64,000 nucleotides of DNA from Tenrec ecaudatus (lineage: Eukaryota; Chordata; Mammalia; Afrosoricida; Tenrecidae), in assembly GCF_050624435.1 (NCBI RefSeq), contig NC_134536.1, forward strand, positions 131,780,758-131,844,757. The letters run 5' to 3'. Below the pieces are notes generated by a model. The model made no database searches. It was not told the origin of the DNA and saw nothing but the letters and a program-made list of their open reading frames with translations. Every line of letters begins with the position of its first letter. The stretch's first letter is position 1. Below, piece after piece: positions 56,880 through 64,000 of the stretch. Both the position numbers and the translations under genes were made by a program.

Positions 56880-57245
56880 TCAACCCAAACCACTGCCAGT
56901 TGAGGAGCTTCCTCCTATTAACCGGGACCCTGGAGGAGGATAGACTAGGACTGTCCTGGAGAGTTTCCACGGTTGTAATCATTTAGGCAGGACCCCGGTG
57001 GTGCTTCAGAAAGCGCTCAGTCACAGAGATGGGCTGCTCTGTGGGGAAAGATGGGGCTGTTGCTTTCGTATAGTTACAGCCCTGGAAACGTTCCGGGCCT
57101 GCTATTCCGTCCTCGGGTTGCTACGAGTCAGCACGGGCCCGACACCAGGACACAGTCTTGTATGGTGGAAGACTGTGCTCTTTCTCCCATAGAGCGGTTG
57201 GTGGGTTTGAACCTCCAATGCTTGGCAGCCAAGACTTGTAGAGGC
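56880..57245 (-). mobile_element. AfroSINE split by another AfroSINE
   Basis: The tail side is at 56880-56985 (caaaccactgccagttgagg ... tccacggttgtaatcattt) and the head side at about 57150-57245 (ctctttctcccatagagcgg ttggtgggtttgaac). Confidence 0.75.
56986..57147 (+). mobile_element. AfroSINE nested in reversed AfroSINE
   Basis: ggcaggaccccggtggtgct ... gttacagccctggaaacgtt ... ctacgagtcagcacgggccc. Confidence 0.8.
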
Positions 57246-57249
57246 TTTG

Positions 57250-59164
57250 GAGGGGGTAGCACAGAATTGCTTTAGAATCTAAACGTGGCAAACCTTGGGA
57301 GCTGTTTCCAATCCTCCCATTCTCAATGCTCCCTCCTTGCCCCCTTCTTCAGAGAGCGCACAAGGAATAAGCCAAAGCACATTCAGCGAGTTGGTCTTGA
57401 AGTCGGGACAATTATTCCCGGAGGCAGCGTTTGGGATGCATTTCCCTGCTTTCATCCCGGAGAGGGCCGGTCTGCGTGGTTTCTGGGAAGGGTGGCTTAG
57501 GGTGGAGCAGGGTTCCCTGAAGGTGGATCCCCATGGGGTAATAAGAGGGTGGGGGTTGGGGGGAAGGGATGCAGAGTAGGGACAGAGGATTAGTCTCTGA
57601 CTTCCCAAGCCATGGCTGGAGATAGGCCAGGGCCTCAGGGCCCCTGGAGAGATTTCTTCGGGGGCATCTCTGGCTCTGCTTTCTTCTCAGCTTCACCTCA
57701 TTGTCAACACACTACCTCCTCCCTGGTCTTCCCAGCTCCTCCTGCCCTTTCTCGAGCATCTCCTCTTGTTGGGCCCCTTCTCTCTGTCATGTTACAAAAA
57801 CACAGCTGAACCCTGACACGTCCCAGTGGACTCGTATTTGCCACTGCACGGCTGGCCTCCAGGGGCACTCGGCGAAGGATGGGGCACAGTCCAGACAGCT
57901 TGCCTTTTGGCTCCAGCTCTGGAGCCTGCAAACTCAATGCCTTTGTTCCCCTTCCCCCCTGCTGCTTCCCCTCACTGCGCCTCCCTTCTGCCCTCACCTC
58001 TCTCCCACTATCCTGCCTTCATTGTCTTCTTCCTGTGGCTGGCTGTCCTCTCCTTTACCCTTTGGGGCCCTGGTGAGGCCTAGCACTGACCAGCCACCCT
58101 CTGCCTGAGACCACAGATGAATTTTGCAGACAGCCCAGTCACGGCGGACTCCACAGAATTGGGCAGCTTGCAAGGAAATCTCCCCTGCCTTCTGTCATTT
58201 CCCTTTCTGTTTCCCTTTCTTTCTCCCCCCCCCCCCCCCCCCGCCCTCTGCACCTTTCCCAATCATCCTGATAAATATAGCCACGGAGGGAGCCGCTCCA
58301 GACACCCTTTCTTCCTTTTGCTTTTGTCTCCCTCTCCTCTGTGGGCCCGGGCACCCTAGGGGGAGCAAGGCAGACAGCTGAGAAGCGAGGGAAGAAGCCT
58401 CTCCCTGACTTTTCTCCTCCGCAGCTCGCCGCTCTGTCCGGACGTGGACATGGACTTGCTCCTGTGTCCACTGCAACAACATCCCTGTGGTCAGAATATG
58501 CCTCCCAGTGCCCACCTTGGTGGAAGAGAAAAAGAGAAGGGGGCGGGGGAAGGACAAATATACAGTTTGTAAAACGAGAGCCGACCACACTTCTTGACGG
58601 GCCGGAGGGAGGTGGGGAATGAGCGTTCTCATGTCTGTGAATGTCTGTGGTTTCGTTTCTCTGGAAACGAGTTCACTACAGATGGCTTTGAGTGGCATTT
58701 GCTTGTGCACCTGTCAGTTCGCGGTGGGAGCCTGTTTCCTAAGTGGCGGCACAAGGTGCAGGAACCTTCTGGAATAAGGGAGGAGGGGACTGTCCTTCCG
58801 AGTAGAAAATGGCAGCGCCATCTATAGGTTGAGGCGGAAACAGCCAAGCCCCATCATCGCCCTGATTGTCCCTCCGGAAGTCCCTAGTGCCTGATCTCCT
58901 CCACTTCTTTTCCTGAGCTGTGGCCACCACCACACCTGGCCACTAGAGGCACACGGGTATCTGCCACCCATTTCGGTGGAGCCTCAGGTGGCAATTTTCA
59001 AAAGGACCCTTCAGTCGGGAACCCTGGGTGATCAAACCAAAACACACAAAGTCGAGAAGGCCATGGGCTTCTGGAATATGTCGTCTAGGCCCTACCTTTA
59101 AAGTCTAGATCAGTGCTGTCCAATAAAAATAACGTGAGAAGCCTCACCGGCCCTTGAGATTTTC
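57250..59164 (+). other. Downstream flank; pyrimidine-rich, few repeats
   Basis: C/T-rich stretches at 57700-58330. At 59110-59140 (cagtgctgtccaataaaaat) there is the start of an old hAT/MER-like repeat, which also supplies the first AATAAA after the gene. No further gene is recognised. Confidence 0.4.
58225..58242. repeat. C18 homopolymer
   Basis: Eighteen consecutive C residues inside a pyrimidine-rich region. Confidence 0.9.
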
Positions 59165-59330
59165 TGTCATCAGGTCAACTCAAACTCAACAGCATCCCCG
59201 TCGGAGAGGACAGAACTGCCCCTGTGGGTTTCCTAGACTGTAACCCTTAGAAAGCTTCATCTTCTCCCATGAAGCAGCTTCTGGTTTTGAACTGCTGGCC
59301 TTACAGTTAGCAGCCCAAAGCAAAACCACC
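59165..59330 (-). mobile_element. AfroSINE
   Basis: ctcaacagcatccccgtcgg ... tcttctcccatgaagcagct ... cttacagttagcagcccaaa. Confidence 0.85.
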
Positions 59331-59404
59331 ACCACATAAGTATAGAGAACTCATTGCCATTAATCTCAATACATTTAAGGTAACCCAGAAGATTTGAAAT
59401 AGTA

Positions 59405-59938
59405 TGTGTTAGTCTGAGTGGAATAGAAAAACAAATTCATAAATGCGCATATGTATATAACGGAGAGTTTTATAATCAAGAGCAATTGAGAAAACATCCC
59501 AGCCCAGGCCAGATCAAGTCCATAAGTCTGATATTAGCACATATGTCTGATATCAATCTATAAAGTTCTCTTCAGACTCACGAAACACATGCAATGAAGC
59601 CAAATGTAGGATGATCATAAGCCAGTGGGTAGAAAGCCTTTGGGTCCAGTGGTATTGTAAGCATCTCAGCGCCGGCAGGGGTCTCTGGCTTCTCTGGCTT
59701 CAGAGGTCTGGTTGCGTCCATGTGGCTTGTCTTCTGCGATGTCTCCCAGGGAGTGGCAGAGAGAGAGAGAGAGAGAGGTGTCTTCCACCTCCAAGGAGGA
59801 AGTACCAGATTCCCCAGAATTCTCAGGAGAAGGCCCTGCCCACACAGAAGTCTCATTGGCTCTCTCCATATTGACAGCCTAGACTCCACCCCTACACTCT
59901 CCATCCTTAAAATGACACCAGATTAGGTGACTACCACA
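59405..59938 (+). mobile_element. LTR-like repeat family (copy F)
   Basis: 534 bp with a perfect 5-bp duplication TAGTA (59400-59404, 59939-59943). Starts TGTGTTAGTCTGAGTGGAAT and ends GTGACTACCACA. Contains a (GA)n run at 59758-59778. Confidence 0.92.
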
Positions 59939-60067
59939 TAGTATTAGTTCAACATAGAGTCATTTAGAAAATACTCTCTCTCTCTCTCTTTTTTCTTCTT
60001 GTTCAAAGTCTTTAAAAATCTGGTGTATATTGGACACTTGGGCCACATCTCAATTCCAACTGCAGGG

Positions 60068-60246
60068 GCTGGGTGTCATTGAGTCACTTCACTCTCAGCG
60101 GTGCCATGTGACGCAGTGGAACTGCCCCAGAAAGGTTTCTATACTCTTTATGAGAGAAGGTGGCCAGATCTCTCTCCCATTGAGCCACTGGGCGGCGGGG
60201 GGGGGGGGGGGGCAAGCGCTTAACCCGTCCCACCACCAGGCCTCCT
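60068..60246 (-). mobile_element. AfroSINE, diverged, with G-run
   Basis: ggtgtcattgagtcacttca ... ctctcccattgagccactgg ... taacccgtcccaccaccagg. A G16 homopolymer lies at 60197-60212. Confidence 0.75.
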
Positions 60247-60429
60247 TTAAAGGGTTTGAGGCCCACGCGGCATCAACTGGCTGCCATCTGTGCGAGCACA
60301 ATTCTAGACACACAGCAAGTGACGCATCACCAGGCCTGGAAGTGAAAGGAAAATAACACTCGAAGGGGCGCTAGCTACAGTGTCCAGCTACTGGGTGCTC
60401 TCTACACGATCCTCCCCAAATCTCACCAC

Positions 60430-60530
60430 CAACACGGCCACCCATACACTGCCGGCGAGCGGGTTCTGACTCACAGCAACCTGTAAGGAAGAGTAGAACT
60501 GCTCCTTAGGGTTCCCAAGGCTGTCAATCA
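60430..60530 (-). mobile_element. AfroSINE tail fragment
   Basis: atacactgccggcgagcggg ttctgactcacagcaacc, then ctgctccttagggttcccaa. Confidence 0.75.
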
Positions 60531-60534
60531 TTAG

Positions 60535-60708
60535 AGACTCCGACTCACAGTGACCCTCTGGGACAGGGTTGAACTGCCATTGTGGGTTTCCAAGACTGTA
60601 ACTCTTAATCGGAATAGGAAGCCGCCTTTTCCCCCATGGAGTGACTGGTGGCTTCGAACTGCTGACCTTGCAGTTAGCAGCCCAACATGTAAGCACAATG
60701 TCACCCGT
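60535..60708 (-). mobile_element. AfroSINE
   Basis: gactccgactcacagtgacc ... cccatggagtgactggtggc ... ttgcagttagcagcccaaca. Confidence 0.85.
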
Positions 60709-60737
60709 GCCATGAGTCACTGCATCTACTTGATGGC

Positions 60738-60862
60738 AGTGAGATTGAGGTTATGAGCGCAGACTGCCTCATCTTTCTCCCATGGAGCGGCTGCTGGGGT
60801 TGAACTGCCGGCCTTAGAGGCAGTAGCACAGGCAATGCCTGGCCCACAGAGCCACCAGTGTT
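60738..60862 (-). mobile_element. AfroSINE, internally deleted
   Basis: gcctcatctttctcccatgg agcggctgctggggttgaac ... cacagagccaccagtgttcc. This is the third reversed copy in a row within 450 bp. Confidence 0.8.
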
Positions 60863-60884
60863 CCTTGCAGTTTTTCAAGGTAGC

Positions 60885-60995
60885 TAGTAGGACTGTTTTT
60901 CAAATGAAGGGAGTGGGGCTCTGAGGGGGGTAGGTAACTAGCCAAAGGTCACAGAGTAAGTCTGGCTCCAACGCCTGACCTCTGCATCACACTGC
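60885..60995 (+). mobile_element. MIR-like
   Basis: ctagccaaaggtcacagagt aagtctggctcc and cctctgcatcacactgcctc follow MIR order. Confidence 0.6.
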
Positions 60996-61635
60996 CTCCT
61001 ATATCCTTTCTTTCTTCGGTCACCCTCTGTATAGCAAACACTTGACTCTATTCAAATGGAAGGGCTATTTTGGAAGACCTTGGCTTGGCCTCCAGGTCTG
61101 AAACAACCCTTGGGGTGCTGACGTCACACAGATGGCTCCCGGGTTATGCAGTTTCTTCTGACCTCAGACTGACTCCACTCCTGGCCCATCTCAGTTTTAG
61201 AGCACAGTCCCTCGGCTGGCCACCTGTGACCTCTAGAAGGGCCTTGTTGAGCGGGACTTTCACCTCCAGCCTCTTCAGGATCACTTCCACTCCTGACCCC
61301 TCTGTCCAGAGAGCCTGCAGCTTCTCCTTAGGCTCTCTCCCTCCCACCAGCCTCCTTTGATGACCCGACCTACTTACGACCCCACCTGTTCTCACACCCG
61401 AACCCTTGTCCTCAGAAGAGGGACTCACCCACCTCAGGCTCTCTCTCCTCATAGAAGCCAGTGTCCAGCAGAAAAGGGGTGTCTTCCGGATACATTGTGA
61501 GCCCAGTTGTTAAAGCTTTCTGGGGAACAGCATAACCGCTTTCCCCCCAAGTTATTAGGATTGATACACCCCTCTGATTTCCTCTCAAAGAGATGTTTCT
61601 TATTTGCTATTGTGACAGTTCTGAAATTCCAAAAG

Positions 61636-61683
<48 letters not shown>

Positions 61684-62231
61684 ATAATTTTCAGCCAGCT
61701 AAGAGAAAGGTCAGTGTGTTGGATTACCTCCTTCCCAAATGGAAAGGAACGGCATCCCCTCCTCCCCCAAGTCTGTGGCTATCGATTTTTCATCAGTACC
61801 TTCTGAGCATTCGGTCTTGAGTTCTCAGCATTTCCCTGGGGAAGGTCTGTCTACAGGCGGTGCAGCCTCCAGTGGGATTTCTACGGACAGCCCTGGCGGT
61901 AAAGAACAGGCTGTGTTAAATATCACCTCTCCATCCCGGAGCCCGGCCACGGCATGGGAGCCAGTTGGCAGCGGCAGAAGTTTGGTGTGACAAAAAGGCT
62001 TCTCTCAGAAATGCCGGACTTTTCTACCTTTGCTTAATAGGATTAGAATCATCCAGGTGACACCTCCCGCATCTATAAAGAACGCTGCCCCTTTCACAGC
62101 GGAAACATTATCTATGAGTAGTTATACTTTCAGCCTTTAAGCCAACTATCTCTGTCTCTCACCTGCCATCCACCTGATTAGGGTCCCCGTCTGAGAATCA
62201 GTCAACCCCAAGGCCCCTGGGTTTCCCCACC
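60996..62231 (+). other. Downstream flank without recognised gene
   Basis: Unique-looking sequence apart from an AT microsatellite. No coding signal I trust. Confidence 0.45.
61639..61680. repeat. (AT)21 microsatellite
   Basis: Perfect AT run of 42 bp, likely length-polymorphic and able to extrude a hairpin. Confidence 0.97.
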
Positions 62232-62403
62232 CTGCAGCTGCTGTTAGTGGTGTCGAGTCCATTCCACCCCTGTGACCTCATGTAGTGCAGAGGAAACAGC
62301 ACAAGCAGCATCCGGTCTGTCTGGCAAGATGCCCCTGGAAGGGTTCAAACCGTCAACCTTCCAGCCAGCGACCGAGTGCTTCAATGTTTCCACCACCCAG
62401 GGA
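62232..62403 (-). mobile_element. AfroSINE, long subtype
   Basis: gcagctgctgttagtggtgt cgagtcc ... ccctggaagggttcaaaccg tcaacc ... ccaccacccaggga. Confidence 0.8.
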
Positions 62404-62415
62404 CATTTTTCCAAG

Positions 62416-62585
62416 CTCCAAACCAAACTCACTGCCATCGAGTCGGTGCCAACTGATAGCAACCCTGTGGGACAGAGTAGAACTGCTCCTGTGGGCTTCA
62501 TGGACTATTAGCCTATCCAGGGGTGGAAATCCTCGTCTTAGCAGTTCAATGCATAAACACAACACCAGGCATCCAGGAGCTCTCT
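62416..62585 (-). mobile_element. AfroSINE
   Basis: caaaccaaactcactgccat cgagtcggtgccaactgata ... accaggcatccaggagctct. The tail is especially well preserved; part of the middle is deleted. Confidence 0.9.
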
Positions 62586-62995
62586 TAGCAGAAGGAAATG
62601 GGCAGGCTTCCCCCACAGACCCGCGAGAGGGCTGGCCTTAACATTCTGAGCCAGCCCGGGTCCCCCAGCATACTCAGCTTCCCATGCCATTTGCCCATGC
62701 TTGTTGAGACCTTTGATTTCTTGTATCATTTTAGCAGCAGGCAAATCGATCCTGCAGTTTCCCACTTGCTTCTCTCCTGCTGAGAAAGATAAACAGGAAT
62801 TTCTCCCACCCCCATGGGATCCCCAAACCTCTCTCCGGTCTACAGCCAGTCAGAGCCCCTTTCTCCCACCTGCCGAGTTGGCTAGGTGATGATGAGCATG
62901 CCCCCTTGTCTTTGTCACCTGCTCTTGGCCCATACAGTGACAACTCTAGATCCTAAGGGCCGTTCCCTCGAATCCCCTATGCTATATGCTATGTT

Positions 62996-63190
62996 GGAGC
63001 CCTGGTGGTGTGCTGGTTACATGTGGGACTGCTCACCCAAAGGTCTGCAATTTGAAACCTCCAGATGCTTCATGGAAGAAAGATGGGGATTTCTACTCTG
63101 GCAAGGGTAACAGTCCCTGAGATGCACAGGGTGCAGTTCCACCCTGTCCTGTAGGGTCACCGTGAGTGAGCATCAACTCGATGGCAGGAG
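62996..63190 (+). mobile_element. AfroSINE, well preserved
   Basis: ttggagccctggtggtgtgc tggttacatgtgggactgct ... ccctgtcctgtagggtcacc ... gcatcaactcgatggcagga. Confidence 0.93.
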
Positions 63191-63579
63191 TCAGATAGGT
63201 CAGATCGTCTATGTGACAGCAAAGATGTCCTCTGTTCGCACAACCAGTTAGGTCAGTCTGTGAACAGACTCCTGACACCTTCCCCACTCCCCACCCCTGT
63301 TCTCTTCATCACTGGCTCTGCGAGTCCTGGGGATAGGTAGGGATCTGATTTGCCAGTCGAGAAGGATTGTTACCAAGAAGAGGAGATTGAAGTTGTCCGT
63401 TCTACCCATCAAGCCTAATATTTCCCTCCTGGGACCGCTGTCATGCTCTTTCTACTCGCCCCTAGAGGACACCATTCTGTCTGTTCACCAAGAAGGAGCG
63501 GGTTGCCTTGTCGACTCTCATCCCTTGCGTGGGCATATTTTTTTTCCAGGTGGATATAGCACTACAAAATCAAACGGAT

Positions 63580-63785
63580 CATCAGAGCTGACAGTTATTG
63601 AGAGTTTCCCGGGTGTCAGGCACAGTTATTGGAGCATCTGTGGATGATCCCAGTCAAAGCAACAGTAGGAAGGGGGGGAACAATATGATTATGACCATCC
63701 CCACTGGGAAGCTAAGGTAGAAAGGGGTTGAGTTATTTGTTCAAGATCACACAGTTGATGAGTAACAGAGTTGGGTAAAAACTCA
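63580..63785 (+). mobile_element. MIR, nearly full length
   Basis: acagttattgagagtttccc gggtgtcaggcacag ... gggaagctaaggtagaaagg ... caagatcacacagttgatga gtaacagagttggg. Confidence 0.8.
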
Positions 63786-64000
63786 ATGAATAAATTGGCT
63801 CTGAAGTTTCATATGGAGACACAGAGACCATTAGACATGCAGACCATTTGGGGACACATGTCCAAGGCCTATGTTCTCATATGGGAGTTTTGAGTTTTAG
63901 AAGACTGAGCTGACTGAGCCTGGCAGAAAAGGGGAGAGGTAGAGAAGCCAGTGCTGGCCCATTCAACATTGAAGTTTGGAGCTACAGTGGCCCCAACCCC

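Noticed and set aside
1-64000. CRISPR arrays, operons, bacterial promoters or prophage
   Set aside because: The window is clearly mammalian: spliced gene, SINE/LINE-dense intron. No regularly spaced short repeats were seen.

Overview
This window is a mammalian genomic segment carrying most of the protein-coding part of one gene, LRFN2 (SALM1), on the + strand. Nearly everything else is intron or downstream sequence packed with transposable elements. The first coding exon (internal exon from about 985, CDS 1010-2409) and the last coding exon (54862-55834) are separated by a 52,452-bp intron. Joined in frame (an arginine codon split AG|G) they give a complete 790-residue protein: signal peptide, LRRNT, seven leucine-rich repeats, LRRCT, Ig domain, fibronectin III domain, one transmembrane helix and a cytoplasmic tail ending in the PDZ ligand ESTV. 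The promoter and 5' non-coding exon(s) lie upstream of the window. I see no second intact protein-coding gene and no tRNA, rRNA or snRNA gene.

The repeats point to an afrotherian mammal. There are about 50 tRNA-derived AfroSINE copies in both orientations, several longer SINEs with a tRNA-Gly-like head, and 5'-truncated RTE-type LINE copies whose 3' tail matches the SINE tails. Two hAT elements look like SPIN ('Space Invader'), a family reported to have entered tenrec by horizontal transfer but reported absent from elephant and hyrax. A tenrec (for example Echinops) is therefore my best guess. That is an inference, not proof.

Layout: 1-984, end of intron 1 with an LTR-like fragment and simple repeats. 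985-2409, GC-rich first coding exon. 2410-24000, intron with many SINEs, a SPIN copy nested in a SINE (10.7 kb), RTE copies (21.95-23.2 kb) and a TAATTA-rich candidate regulatory patch (20.24 kb). 24-43 kb, nested SINEs, RTE copies (one with a 142-codon reading frame), a SPIN copy with a perfect 8-bp target duplication (32.5 kb), and LTR-like elements at 38.2 and 40.6 kb. 43-50 kb, a dense nest of mobile elements: a decayed 'LPPLHIKLGL...QGERFH' transposon-like protein gene, two LTR-like copies in opposite orientation, an L1 3' end with a 13-bp target duplication, an older L1 split by two SINEs, and an abundant afrotherian element. 50-54.3 kb, quieter intron. 54.29-54.86 kb, a 570-bp pyrimidine-rich tract leading into the final exon. 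55.8-64 kb, 3' UTR and downstream flank with SINEs, one more LTR-like element and microsatellites.

The most unusual items are the transposon-like coding relic at 43.4-45.3 kb, the SPIN copies, and a coherent family of eight LTR-like repeats (TGTGTTAG...CTACCACA, 5-bp target duplications).
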